Shown one piece after another: positions 7,998 to 16,385 of a stretch of 36,028 bases of DNA (positions within the stretch are counted from its first letter, which is position 1; each line of letters begins with the position of its first letter). The position numbers and the translations under genes were made by a program. The notes under the pieces are model-generated. The model searched no databases, was not told the origin of the DNA, and saw nothing but the letters and a program-made list of their open reading frames with translations. The stretch covers positions 1 to 36,028 of the forward strand of contig JAJZOG010000015.1 in the NCBI GenBank assembly GCA_021811585.1, written 5' to 3'. Source of the DNA: a bacterium (GTDB lineage Bacteria; Patescibacteriota; Doudnabacteria; UBA920; VMFF01).

Positions 7998-8663
7998 TCA
8001 ATTTAGAACAGCGCTTTGTTTTGCGGTTTCCGCGTGGCCGAGAGCCAAAAAGCTCTGCACTAAAATTGCGGAGATTTCTTCGTGGGTCTTGTGTTCGAGA
8101 TTTATCGTGTAAGGATTCCCCGCGATCGCTCCCATTTCTTTTTTGCCGAACAAGAATTTGAAAAGCGAAAGGCCGGGAGTGGTTTTTAAATATACCGGCA
8201 GGATCGTAAGATTTTTGAATTCCGAAACCAGTGCTGCTGCTCCGCGGCCGATGCCGGGACGTTCACTGTCGTCATAAATCCTTTTGCCGTAAGGAAAAAT
8301 AACCGCGGCGCGGTTGTCCGCAAGCGCCGCGCGCAAATCTTTCAGCGAAATATCCAGCCCTTTGCCGCGGATTGCCGGCGACGCTCCGAGAACCTTCATA
8401 ATCAGTCTTGAAAAAGGGTTTTTAAAAAACATCTCCGCGGCTATAAAGCTTAATGGAAACAGTTTGGAAGAAAAAGGGAAAAGCGTGCCTATTATAAAAG
8501 AATCCCAGTAGCTGCGGTGATTGGAAACAATAAGCAGCGGCCCGGAAATTCCCCGGAGTTTTTCCATGCCTTCCCTGTAAAAATTACAAAAAATTTTCAT
8601 GGCCGCAATGGTTGCGAGCCACGCAAGGCGCTGGGCAAAAGATGTAATAAATTTCATAATCAT
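7998..8663 (-). CDS. 1-acyl-sn-glycerol-3-phosphate acyltransferase-like (PlsC family)
   Basis: 221 aa from the ATG at 8663. The ORF-track start at 8708 would run through an inverted repeat between the divergent genes, and a TACAAT-like -10 lies between the two. Acyltransferases of this family esterify a glycerolipid or related acceptor at the membrane. The HX4D catalytic motif is present (NHRSYWDSF) and motif III is IFPYGKR in place of FPEGTR; the missing Glu is a departure from canonical PlsC. An N-terminal hydrophobic stretch (FAQRLAWLATIAAM) gives membrane association. Many CPR bacteria lack fatty-acid synthesis, so the donor may be scavenged; that is inference. The ATG at 8657 is an alternative start. 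Confidence 0.82.
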   Translation of the reverse strand: MIMKFITSFAQRLAWLATIAAMKIFCNFYREGMEKLRGISGPLLIVSNHRSYWDSFIIGTLFPFSSKLFPLSFIAAEMFFKNPFSRLIMKVLGASPAIRGKGLDISLKDLRAALADNRAAVIFPYGKRIYDDSERPGIGRGAAALVSEFKNLTILPVYLKTTPGLSLFKFLFGKKEMGAIAGNPYTINLEHKTHEEISAILVQSFLALGHAETAKQSAVLN

Positions 8664-8681
8664 ATATAATTGTATCAGAGT

Positions 8682-8702
8682 TTTTGGTTTAAGAAACCAA
8701 AA
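8682..8702. repeat. 9-bp inverted repeat between divergent genes
   Basis: TTTTGGTTT, AAG, AAACCAAAA: a perfect 9-bp inverted repeat with a 3-nt centre, placed between the divergent acyltransferase and methyltransferase starts. It could be an operator for both or a stem at the head of one mRNA. Confidence 0.6.
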
Positions 8703-8719
8703 CAACAAAATTAAAAATT

Positions 8720-9634
8720 GTGGATAAAAAAATGAGCAAAACCGTTGCCAGCCAGTTTCCGGAGGGATTGGAAAGCCAATTTCATCGAGTTTGGTGGTTT
8801 GTTGCCTTGGATTTAATCGCTTTCTGGGTGGTTTGTAAGAAAAAGATTCGTAAATTTTTCGGCTTAAAAGCGCCGAAAGTGAACAGCATGCTTTATGACG
8901 GCTTAAGCAAATATTGCCGCGACGTCAAAGATACCGCGACTTCCTGGCGCGCCCTGGATATTGTCTATAACATGAAGCCCTTTGCAAAGCCGCAAAACAT
9001 GTCCGAACGGCTTTACAATTTGTATTACGGGATGGAAAACGCGCAGGCAGTGCGCAACAGGCGCAAAATTATTGCCGCGGAAATCACGGATGCCATTAAG
9101 CGCGCAGGCGCAGCCGGCCACAGCAAGGTTCGGATTATGTCCGTTGCCGCCGGCTCCGCCCAATCGGTTATGGAAGGCATTGGTTCTGTGCCGGAAAATG
9201 TCGACAAGGTTTTGCTTTTGGATATAGATCCGAAAGCGATCGAACATGCAAAAAATCTCGCCGTTGAATCCGGCATTGGTGCGAAATTCGACGGTGTTGC
9301 GGCGCATTTCAAGGAATATTCGAACCACGCCGAACCGTTCCGGCCGCATGTCGTGGAAGTTGCCGGGCTTTTGGATTATTTGCCCGAAAATGTTGCTGTC
9401 GAGTTTTTCCGGAACATTAAAAAGCGTTTGCCGCGCGGAGGAACCCTGCTTACTTGCAATATCGCGCCGAATAAGGAACAGTATTTTTTGAAGCATGTTA
9501 TTAATTGGGGAAGAATGATTTATAGGGAAGAAAGCGAATTGCGCGGAATTTTGGAGCAGGCCGGATTTTCCGATATCCGAATTTTCCCCGAACCATTGCA
9601 GATTCATCAAATAGCCGTCTGCACGGCAGAATAA
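8720..9634 (+). CDS. Class I SAM-dependent methyltransferase, substrate unknown
   Basis: 304 aa. The core from about residue 125 has the Rossmann methyltransferase motifs: IMSVAAGSAQSVM (motif I, SAM glycine loop), VLLLDIDPKAIEHAK (motif II, the acidic residue that holds the ribose), VEVAGLLDYLPE (motif IV/V region) and RLPRGGTLLTCNI (motif VI). An N-terminal segment of about 115 residues contains a hydrophobic helix (WWFVALDLIAFWVVCKKK) that may hold it at the membrane. It starts at GTG 8720; ATG 8732 in frame is an alternative. It is divergent from the acyltransferase, and a lipid or envelope substrate is possible but unsupported by any specific motif. Confidence 0.8.
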   Translation: MDKKMSKTVASQFPEGLESQFHRVWWFVALDLIAFWVVCKKKIRKFFGLKAPKVNSMLYDGLSKYCRDVKDTATSWRALDIVYNMKPFAKPQNMSERLYNLYYGMENAQAVRNRRKIIAAEITDAIKRAGAAGHSKVRIMSVAAGSAQSVMEGIGSVPENVDKVLLLDIDPKAIEHAKNLAVESGIGAKFDGVAAHFKEYSNHAEPFRPHVVEVAGLLDYLPENVAVEFFRNIKKRLPRGGTLLTCNIAPNKEQYFLKHVINWGRMIYREESELRGILEQAGFSDIRIFPEPLQIHQIAVCTAE

Positions 9635-9646
9635 TTTTTAAAAAAT

Positions 9647-9772
9647 ATGAGAGAAAATTTTGAAAAACCGGAAATTGAAAACCGGGAAATTAAAAAAAAC
9701 GATTTTGAAGCGCAATTGTTGATCTTAAAAACAAAGCTGTTCTTAAAAATAAATCTTCCAAATAAAAAATAA
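9647..9772 (+). CDS. Possible 41-aa peptide ahead of the histidine kinase
   Basis: A short ORF fills the gap between the methyltransferase and the kinase, ending 2 bp before the kinase ATG, which is a spacing typical of translational coupling. The product is charged and Lys/Glu/Asn-rich (MRENFEKPEIENREIKK) with a duplicated PEIENRE-like start. There is no Shine-Dalgarno and no family match I recognise. The A/T-rich composition means an ORF of this length can arise by chance, so this is a weak call. Confidence 0.3.
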   Translation: MRENFEKPEIENREIKKNDFEAQLLILKTKLFLKINLPNKK

Positions 9773-9774
9773 AA

Positions 9775-11415
9775 ATGCATTTGTACGCGGTAATCTCATC
9801 CCTGGTTAATTTCGTAACGGCTATTATTTTGTGCCTGGCGATTTTATCCAAGGATAAAAGGACCAAGCTTGATTTGCTCTTTATTGTCTTGGGCCTAAGC
9901 TTGGCTGTCTGGAGCTTTGGGTATTTTTTTTGGCAGATCGCCGACAGCGCTTCCGAGGCCTTGTTTTGGTCGCGGTTTTTGATGGCCGGCGCCATTGGCA
10001 TCGGAATTTTTTACCTCAATTTTATTTTTGAGCTTTTGGGCGAAGCGCGCCCGCGCAGGGCTTTGCTTATTTTTTCAGACGTTCTTTTCGCCCTTTTTTT
10101 GTTTTTTGATTTTACAAAATATTTTATTTCCGGAATAAAGGCGGTGCCCGGCTTTGCTTTTTGGCCGGCACCGGGCCCGGTCTTCAATGTTTTCATTTTC
10201 GCCTGGGTTGTTTACATGTGTTACACCACCTGGATGCTCTATTTGGGGTATAAAAAATCAGACGGAGTTTTTAAGCTGCAAATCAAATACGTATTGGCGG
10301 GGTGCACTATCGGCGTAGCCGGCGGCCTCACAAATTATTTTCTCTGGTATGGAATCAATATCCCGCCGTGGGGAAACATTCTAGCCTCCGTGTTCATCGC
10401 TTCCATTTTTTATTCCATTATCAAATATAAATTTTTCAACGTCAAAGTTATCGGCACGGAAATTTTCGTTTTGGCTTTGATAGTCAACAGCGTTTGGCAG
10501 GCGTTTTCCGGCCCGGCATTGCAAAATATTTATGTTCCTTTTATTTCCATTTCACTGACAATGCTTGTCGGCGGCCTTTTAATCAAGAGCGTGCTTGGAG
10601 AAGTGCGCGCCCGCGAGCAGCTGCAGGTCCTTTCCGCGCGGCTTGAGGACGCAAATAAGCAGTTAAAACAGCTTGATAAGGCAAAAAGCGAATTCCTTTC
10701 CGTTGCCTCCCACCAGTTGCGCACTCCCATGACGGCAATCAAAGGATATGTTTCCATGCTTTTGGAAGGCGATTTTGGCGAGATTCCGGAAACGCAAAAA
10801 GCGCAGCTTCACATTGTTTATGAATCAGCGGAACGTCAATTGCAGCTTGTTGCCGACCTTTTGGATTTATCAAGGATTGAATCCGGAAGAATGGAATTTG
10901 CTTTCGGCCCCGTGAATTTATGCAAGCTGGTGGAAAACGTCCTGGGCGAATTAACTGCCAAAGCAAAATTAAAAGGGTTGTATTTGTATTTTGATAATGT
11001 CAACCGCTTTTGCCCGGATATCCGCGCGGACATGGAGAAACTCATGGAAGTTGTCACCAATTTGGTGGATAACGCCATTAAATATACCAAGCAGGGCGGC
11101 GTTACAGTGCGCCTGCTTCAAGATGGCCAGGAAATACAGCTTTCCGTGGAAGATACGGGCATCGGCATTGCCAAAGAAGACCAGCCGAAGATTTTTGAAA
11201 AGTTTTTCAGGACAGACGCTGCCAACGAAGTTACGCGCGAGGGCACTGGCCTGGGCGTTTATGTTGTTAAAAAAATCGTGGAAGCCCATGGCGGAAAAGT
11301 TTGGTTCACAAGCCAGGGCCTTGGCAAGGGCACAAAATTTGTTGTGAGTTTTCTCGTGCCAAAATTGCCCATAAAAGAAGAAAAAGTTAATATTGCTTCG
11401 CTGGAAGCGCTTTAA
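9775..11415 (+). CDS. Membrane sensor histidine kinase
   Basis: 546 aa. The N-terminal half has about eight hydrophobic segments (residues 1-275), resembling the multi-helix sensor regions of the His_kinase_N_7TM class. A coiled-coil linker (LQVLSARLEDANKQLKQLDKAKSE) leads to the HisKA dimerisation helix with the phosphate acceptor His313 in ASHQLRTPMTAIKGY. The ATPase domain has all boxes: N (NLVDNAIKYT), G1 (VEDTGIGIA), F (KIFEKFFR) and G2 (GTGLGVYVVKKIVEAHGG). It should therefore autophosphorylate. No response regulator lies next to it on either strand, so its partner is elsewhere. The ligand is unknown; the few loops between helices suggest sensing within or at the membrane. Confidence 0.93.
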   Translation: MHLYAVISSLVNFVTAIILCLAILSKDKRTKLDLLFIVLGLSLAVWSFGYFFWQIADSASEALFWSRFLMAGAIGIGIFYLNFIFELLGEARPRRALLIFSDVLFALFLFFDFTKYFISGIKAVPGFAFWPAPGPVFNVFIFAWVVYMCYTTWMLYLGYKKSDGVFKLQIKYVLAGCTIGVAGGLTNYFLWYGINIPPWGNILASVFIASIFYSIIKYKFFNVKVIGTEIFVLALIVNSVWQAFSGPALQNIYVPFISISLTMLVGGLLIKSVLGEVRAREQLQVLSARLEDANKQLKQLDKAKSEFLSVASHQLRTPMTAIKGYVSMLLEGDFGEIPETQKAQLHIVYESAERQLQLVADLLDLSRIESGRMEFAFGPVNLCKLVENVLGELTAKAKLKGLYLYFDNVNRFCPDIRADMEKLMEVVTNLVDNAIKYTKQGGVTVRLLQDGQEIQLSVEDTGIGIAKEDQPKIFEKFFRTDAANEVTREGTGLGVYVVKKIVEAHGGKVWFTSQGLGKGTKFVVSFLVPKLPIKEEKVNIASLEAL

Positions 11416-11513
11416 AATGTTTTATTTGGAATTTTAAGCCGCTTCGCAGCGTTTTTAAAAAGCCGTTTTTCGGATAAGATTAATTTTAATTTGAATTTAA
11501 TTTATAAGTGTTA

Positions 11514-11535
11514 GGGTTTGCCCATGGGCAAACCC
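11514..11535. repeat. Perfect 22-bp palindrome centred on the comEC start codon
   Basis: The left arm GGGTTTGCCCA is the exact reverse complement of the right arm. The centre is CCATGG, whose ATG (11524) is the best comEC start. In RNA it gives an 8-bp stem with the AUG in a 6-nt loop; in DNA it could be a dimer operator. Confidence 0.7.
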
Positions 11536-12927
11536 GCTATTTTTATTTTGTGCCTCTTGGCATTTGTTTTTGGCGCTTTCTTCGGCGCGATTTTTCCGCT
11601 TGCCTTGCATTTTTCTTTTTTTGCGGCAAGCGCCTGCGCTTGCCCGTTGGCCTCAAGCATTTTATTTTTTTGGCTTACAAAACCCATTCAGCCAATGCCG
11701 GCTAAAATCGCCTTGCTTGCAGTTTGTTTTGCGATCACTGGCCTTGTGCGCGCGGAGTTTGCCCACAAAACAAGCGCCTATATTTCTCTTTACAAGCAAA
11801 AAACTCTTTTTTATGCCCGAGTTGTTTCAGACCCGAAACTTTCCGCGCCGCAATCAAGCAGTAAAAGCCCGAATAAAAAGCCGCGGCTTTCCTTCCAAAC
11901 CCTGCCGCAAGGTTACAAGCAAAAAATATTGGTCTACACTTCCGGCTCTAAAAAAATCTCTTACGGCGATTTTATCTTTTTGCGCGGCAAACCTTCTGCA
12001 GCCAAAAATTTTGCTGGTTTTAATTATATCCAATATCTGGCAGCTAAAAATATTTACGCGCAGATGTATTTCCCAGAAATTTTTTCCTTGCGCCCCGGCG
12101 GCAATTTCGCGATTTCCAAGGCTTTGGCTTTCAAGCACCTTGTTGTTTTCGATCTGCGTAAGAATTTAAGTCCAGCCCAGTCAGGCTTGGAAATCGCAAT
12201 TTTAACAGGCGATAAATCCTTTATGGAGCAATCGGATACAAACGCTTTCAATGGCACGGGCCTTGCGCACATGATTGCCGTTTCCGGCTACAAGCTAACC
12301 ATAGTTTTAATTTGGCTTGAAATAGTGATCCTTCCTTTCGGGAGGCGCAAGGCGGCGTTTGCGAGCGCGGTTTTTTCTTTTCTCTATTTAGCTATTTCGG
12401 GTTTTGCGCCCGCGGTTTTAAGGGCCGCGATAATGTCGCTCGTGTTCGTTTATTCGAGGTTTGCGGGAAAAAAATTTAATCTTTTAACTGCACTGGCGCT
12501 TGCCGCAGCAATTTTGGTTGCAGTGAACCCGCTTATAACAGCTTATGATATCGGTTTTCAGCTCTCGTTCCTGGGTATCGCAGGCATTATTGTTTTCGGC
12601 CCATGGGTGCGCAAAGCGCTTGCCGCAGCCGCGTCTAAGATTAATTTTTTGCGCGCTGCCTTTTCTGCCGATGCGCTCGGAATTAAGGAAATCTTTATCA
12701 CCGGAATATCGGCGCAGGCCGCAACTTTTCCGCTTATTATTTATTATTTCCACCAATTTTCCCCGTTTGCTCCTTTGTTGAACGTTTTGGCAGTGCCATT
12801 GCTTCCTTTTGCGATAATGGGCGGATATTTGTCAGCGGTTCCGGCAGCCGGCAAAATTTTTTCCTGGGCTCTTGCCCCTCTTTTGCAGTATTTGCTTTTG
12901 CTTGCCAGGGCTTTTTATTTTTATTGA
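11524..12927 (+). CDS. comEC: ComEC/Rec2-family DNA uptake channel
   Basis: 467 aa from the ATG at 11524 (the track starts two codons earlier at TTG). ComEC carries single-stranded DNA across the cytoplasmic membrane during natural transformation. Hydrophobic helices occupy the first 80 residues, then a small soluble beta-rich (OB-like) region with ILVYTSGSKKISYGDFIFLRG. The competence-domain motifs are present: GTGLAHMIAVSGYKLTIV, SGFAPAVLRAAIM, YDIGFQLSFLGIAGI, and SAQAATFPLIIYYFHQFSP. The C-terminal metallo-beta-lactamase domain found in longer ComEC proteins is absent, as in many short members. The gene has no Shine-Dalgarno; its start lies in the loop of a perfect palindrome. Confidence 0.93.
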   Translation: MGKPAIFILCLLAFVFGAFFGAIFPLALHFSFFAASACACPLASSILFFWLTKPIQPMPAKIALLAVCFAITGLVRAEFAHKTSAYISLYKQKTLFYARVVSDPKLSAPQSSSKSPNKKPRLSFQTLPQGYKQKILVYTSGSKKISYGDFIFLRGKPSAAKNFAGFNYIQYLAAKNIYAQMYFPEIFSLRPGGNFAISKALAFKHLVVFDLRKNLSPAQSGLEIAILTGDKSFMEQSDTNAFNGTGLAHMIAVSGYKLTIVLIWLEIVILPFGRRKAAFASAVFSFLYLAISGFAPAVLRAAIMSLVFVYSRFAGKKFNLLTALALAAAILVAVNPLITAYDIGFQLSFLGIAGIIVFGPWVRKALAAAASKINFLRAAFSADALGIKEIFITGISAQAATFPLIIYYFHQFSPFAPLLNVLAVPLLPFAIMGGYLSAVPAAGKIFSWALAPLLQYLLLLARAFYFY

Positions 12928-12952
12928 AACAAATCCGGCAATCTGGTAAAAT
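12924..12952 (+). promoter_or_regulatory. Promoter for the cyclophilin gene
   Basis: TTGAAA (12924-12929), 17 bp, then TAAAAT (12947-12952) with a TG one base before it (extended -10). The -35 overlaps the comEC stop codon. The leader is about 30 nt. Confidence 0.7.
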
Positions 12953-12990
12953 AAAAAGGAATTTATTTTACAATCATTAAAATAGACCAA

Positions 12991-13773
12991 ATGTCAACGA
13001 CCACAAAAATTGTTTATACCGTGGTTGCGCTAATCATAGTTGCTTTTGTCGGCGGTTTGATAGTGCATTACCACAACGCGCGCAACGAAAGCGCGCAATC
13101 AAATTCCCGGTCCTCCGGGCAGCAGCCGCAACCGTCGCAGCAGCCGCAGCAAACGAGTTCCGAAAATTCCGCGGCCACTGCTTATTCCGGGTGTCCCAAC
13201 GGCCAGGACGTCAACAGCATCGATCCCGCAACAGGCAGGTTCAAGCCCACCATAGACGTCAATAATAAAGTTGTTACTTTGCAGACCACTTTCGGGAACA
13301 TAGGAATTCAGCTTTACGGCAACGATGCCCCAAAGACAGTGGAAAATTTTATTTGTTTGGCGCAAAAGGGATATTATAACAACACTTTTTTCCATCGCGT
13401 GGCGCACGGGTTTGTAATTCAGGGCGGCGACCCTACCGGCACGGGCAGCGGAGGGCAAAGCATTTACGGCAAGCCGTTTGCAGACGAGCTTTATCCCGAT
13501 ACTCCTTCATACAAAGCCGGTTATTTGAAAGGCGTTGTTGCCATGGCAAATTCCGGGCCAAATACCAATGGTTCGCAATTCTTTATTCTGCTCGCAGATC
13601 AATCCGGCCTCCCGCATAATTACACCATTTTCGGGAAAGTGATTGCCGGCCAAGATGTTGTCGATAAAATCGGCGCCTTGCCGATAGCTGTGCCTGTGTT
13701 CGGGCCTGATGACGGCACTCCGGCAACCAAGGTCTACATTCGGAATGCGGTGGTCAGCGATTTGAAAAATTAA
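12991..13773 (+). CDS. Membrane-anchored cyclophilin-type peptidyl-prolyl isomerase
   Basis: 260 aa. It catalyses cis-trans isomerisation of prolyl bonds, here outside the cytoplasmic membrane. Residues 7-26 form one transmembrane helix (VYTVVALIIVAFVGGLIVHY), followed by a Gln/Pro/Ser-rich tether (QQPQPSQQPQQTSS). The cyclophilin fold starts near residue 90 (VVTLQTTFGNIGIQLYG) and includes the active-site stretch FFHRVAHGFVIQGGDPTGTG with the catalytic Arg, the ELYP segment, and MANSGPNTNGSQFFILL. The lid Trp of human CypA is not kept (GLPHNYTIFGKV replaces HLDGKHVVFG-like), as in many bacterial members. It probably assists folding of exported proteins. It has its own promoter. Confidence 0.94.
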   Translation: MSTTTKIVYTVVALIIVAFVGGLIVHYHNARNESAQSNSRSSGQQPQPSQQPQQTSSENSAATAYSGCPNGQDVNSIDPATGRFKPTIDVNNKVVTLQTTFGNIGIQLYGNDAPKTVENFICLAQKGYYNNTFFHRVAHGFVIQGGDPTGTGSGGQSIYGKPFADELYPDTPSYKAGYLKGVVAMANSGPNTNGSQFFILLADQSGLPHNYTIFGKVIAGQDVVDKIGALPIAVPVFGPDDGTPATKVYIRNAVVSDLKN

Positions 13774-13802
13774 ATTATATAAGCCAATAGAAGGAGCAAA
13801 GA

Positions 13803-14870
13803 ATGGATTTCCCGATAACCAATACCAAAGTGCCTAATTTGGAAAGAGTTTTCGACCTTGAAGACCCTGCCCAAAGAAAAGAATATTTCCAGGCAAAAGC
13901 CGGCGATGAAATAAAAAAACTTCAAGAATATTTGAAACAGGGCAAGGCCTTCATAGCTTTTTTGATAGGCAAAAAAAATTCCGGCAAAGGCACTTATTCG
14001 AAAATGTTTATGGAATTGATGGGCCCGCAAGCCGCTGTGGGCCACCTTTCGGTGGGCGATATTGTCCGCGACCTGCATGCGAAAATAGACAAAGGCGAAG
14101 ACAAGTCCGACCTCATGGATTTTTTGCAAAAAAATTATCGCGGGTTCAACGGCATTGAAGAAATAGAAAATTTGATCACAGGCAGGAGCCAGGCAAATTT
14201 GATTTCATCAGAGCTTATTGTCGCATTGGTCCGCTATGAAATTAGCAAGCGCCCGCGCCAAGCTCTTTTCATTGACGGTTTTCCGCGCGCGCACGACCAA
14301 ATCAGCTACGCCATGTTTTTAAAAGACCTGGTTGGTTATGAGGGCGAACCTGATTTTTTCGTTTTCATTGATTTGCCCAATACCGTCATCGACGAGCGCA
14401 TTAAATACCGCGTGGTCTGCCCCGTTTGCAAAACGCCGCGCAATTTAAAGCTTTTGGCAACCAAAGACGTCGGTTATGACAAGGCCTCGGGAAAGTTTTA
14501 TTTGAAGTGCGACAACCAGGCGTGCAAAGGCGCGCGCATGGAAGGCAAGCAAGGGGACGAGCTTGGCATTGAGCCGATCCGGGCGCGGCTTGAAGTTGAC
14601 GACCAGATTTTTAAGCGCCTGCTGGAAGTTTCCGGCGTGCAAAAAATTTACCTGCGCAACGCCATACCTGTTTCGGAAAAAGACAAGCTTGACGAATACG
14701 AGCTGACGCCGGAATACGAATACGAATATGATCCCGAAAGCGGCTCCGTGGAAACGAAAAAAAAGTTATGGCTTGTGAACGACGACAACGGCATCCCTTC
14801 GTTCAGTTTGCTCCCGCCTGCTGTCGTGATTTCGCTGATAAGGCAAGTGACAAAGGCCCTGGGCCTTTAA
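13803..14870 (+). CDS. Divergent adenylate kinase-like nucleoside monophosphate kinase
   Basis: 355 aa, much longer than adenylate kinase (about 215). The kinase core starts near residue 50 with a P-loop GKKNSGKGTYS (canonical GPPGAGKGTQ), HLSVGDIVRD for the NMP-binding site, and FIDGFPRAHDQ, the classic DGFPR motif. A LID with two cysteine pairs (CPVC, then CDNQAC) suggests a structural zinc. Extra material is an N-terminal extension of about 48 residues, a roughly 35-residue helical insert (KIDKGEDKSDLMDFLQKN), and a C-terminal tail with an acidic run (ELTPEYEYEYDPES). GAAGGAG lies 7 nt before the ATG. Phosphoryl transfer to AMP is likely but the acceptor is unproven, and no second adenylate kinase is visible in the window. 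Confidence 0.85.
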   Translation: MDFPITNTKVPNLERVFDLEDPAQRKEYFQAKAGDEIKKLQEYLKQGKAFIAFLIGKKNSGKGTYSKMFMELMGPQAAVGHLSVGDIVRDLHAKIDKGEDKSDLMDFLQKNYRGFNGIEEIENLITGRSQANLISSELIVALVRYEISKRPRQALFIDGFPRAHDQISYAMFLKDLVGYEGEPDFFVFIDLPNTVIDERIKYRVVCPVCKTPRNLKLLATKDVGYDKASGKFYLKCDNQACKGARMEGKQGDELGIEPIRARLEVDDQIFKRLLEVSGVQKIYLRNAIPVSEKDKLDEYELTPEYEYEYDPESGSVETKKKLWLVNDDNGIPSFSLLPPAVVISLIRQVTKALGL

Positions 14871-14875
14871 CCCGC

Positions 14876-16345
14876 TTATTTTTTATTCGCGAGTTTCTTC
14901 AGTAAATTGAAAATTCCGCCTTGCCGTTCCGCGAGGCGGCGTTTTATTCTTGATCGCGCCCCCGAGGTTTTCGCGTAATTCAGCCAGTCCTGCGAAACGG
15001 CAACCGGTTTTTTTGATTTGATGATTTCCACCATGTCGCCGCTTTTCAGCTCATAATCTATTTTCACCATTTTGCCGTTGACTTTTGCGCCCAGCATGTA
15101 AAAGCCCAAGTCAGTATGCACGTCAAAGGCAAAATCCACGGGCGTCGCGCCTTCGGGCAGGTCTTTAACATCGCCTTTGGGCGTGAATACGAAAATTCTG
15201 TCCTTGAAAAAATCTATTTTAAGCGCGCGCAAAAATTCTTCCGGATTTTTTAACTGTTCGTGCGCGTTTTGCAGATCTTTTACCCATTGCAGGTTCATTG
15301 CCGCGCCGCTGGTTTTGCCGCTTTCGTCGTAAAGCCAGTGCGAGGCAATGCCTTTTTCCGCCTGGTCGTGCATCTGTTCCGTGCGGATTTGTATTTCAAA
15401 AACATTTTTATCCGCGTCAAAAACAGTGGTGTGGATCGATCTGTATCCGTTGGGCTTGGGCAGGGCTATAAAATCTTTGACGCGCCCGGGCAAGGGCTGA
15501 AGATGTTTGTGGATGGCGCCCAAGGCAGCGTAGCATTCTGCGGTTGATTTCGTAATCACGCGCAAAGCCACCAAATCGTAAATCCTTTCCATGTCGCCGT
15601 CGTATTTTTTTAATTTTTTAAAAAGCGAATAAACGCGCTTGACCCGCCCGCTTATGTTTTCATATTTGACGCCTTCGGTGTGCAGGATCGCCGCCAGGTC
15701 TTTCTGCAATTTCTTGACGGCGATTTGCTTGCCCTCAAGCGCGCTCTCGAGCATTTTTTTCGTCTCCTCGTATTCTTTCGGATAGGCGATTTTAAAAGCG
15801 CTGTCTTCAAGCTCGTCTTTCCATTCCCCGATGCCCAGGCGGCTGGCAATGGGCGCGTAAATTTCAAGGGTTTCCTCGGCAATGCGCTTTTGTTTTTCTT
15901 TTTTCACGAATTCAATGGTGCGCATGTTGTCGATGCGGTCCGCAAGCTTAATTAAGATAATGCGGATGTCTTTGGATGTTGCCACAAACATTTTGCGCAA
16001 ATTTTCAACATAGTATTCGTCCTTGCTGTTGCGCAGGCGCACTTTGCCGAGCTTGGTTACGCCGTCAACCAGCCGGGAGATTTCTTCGCCGAAAAGCTTT
16101 TTTATGTCCGCGAGCGTTGTTTTGGTATCTTCCGGCACGTCGTGCAAGAGGGTTGCGGCAATGCAGGTGGCCTCCGGCAAGATCTCCGCAAGTATCAGGG
16201 CCGCGCCGATTGGATGCACAATGTAGTCGGCGCCCGAAAAGCGCTTTTGCCCGGCATGGGCCCTTTGCGCCGAACCCAAAGCCCTAAGAATAAGATCCTC
16301 TTCTTTTGCGGTGAATTTATGTTGTATTTTGTCCAGGAAATCCAT
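14876..16345 (-). CDS. Bifunctional (p)ppGpp synthetase/hydrolase, RelA/SpoT family
   Basis: 489 aa from the ATG at 16345 (MDFLDKIQHK). The track extends 137 codons further, but that extension lies antisense to mutM and is not Rel-like. The HD hydrolase domain has H44, the HD pair at 68-69 and the ED at 72-73 (LLHDVPEDT), and NLRKMF...KLADRIDNMRT; the last motif is usually DRLHNMRT, so the His is replaced by Asp. The synthetase domain has GRVKRVYSLFKKL, IYDLVALRV, KPNGYRSIHTTV and EIQIRTEQMHDQAEKGIASHW, all with catalytic residues. A TGS domain follows (IFVFTPKGDVKDLPEGATPV). The C-terminal helical, zinc and ACT domains of long Rel are missing, so ribosome-linked regulation would differ. It converges on the kinase gene with a 5-bp gap. 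Confidence 0.95.
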   Translation of the reverse strand: MDFLDKIQHKFTAKEEDLILRALGSAQRAHAGQKRFSGADYIVHPIGAALILAEILPEATCIAATLLHDVPEDTKTTLADIKKLFGEEISRLVDGVTKLGKVRLRNSKDEYYVENLRKMFVATSKDIRIILIKLADRIDNMRTIEFVKKEKQKRIAEETLEIYAPIASRLGIGEWKDELEDSAFKIAYPKEYEETKKMLESALEGKQIAVKKLQKDLAAILHTEGVKYENISGRVKRVYSLFKKLKKYDGDMERIYDLVALRVITKSTAECYAALGAIHKHLQPLPGRVKDFIALPKPNGYRSIHTTVFDADKNVFEIQIRTEQMHDQAEKGIASHWLYDESGKTSGAAMNLQWVKDLQNAHEQLKNPEEFLRALKIDFFKDRIFVFTPKGDVKDLPEGATPVDFAFDVHTDLGFYMLGAKVNGKMVKIDYELKSGDMVEIIKSKKPVAVSQDWLNYAKTSGARSRIKRRLAERQGGIFNLLKKLANKK

Positions 16346-16385
16346 ATAATTCAATTTATCAATAAAACGCTTAAAGATAAAGCGC

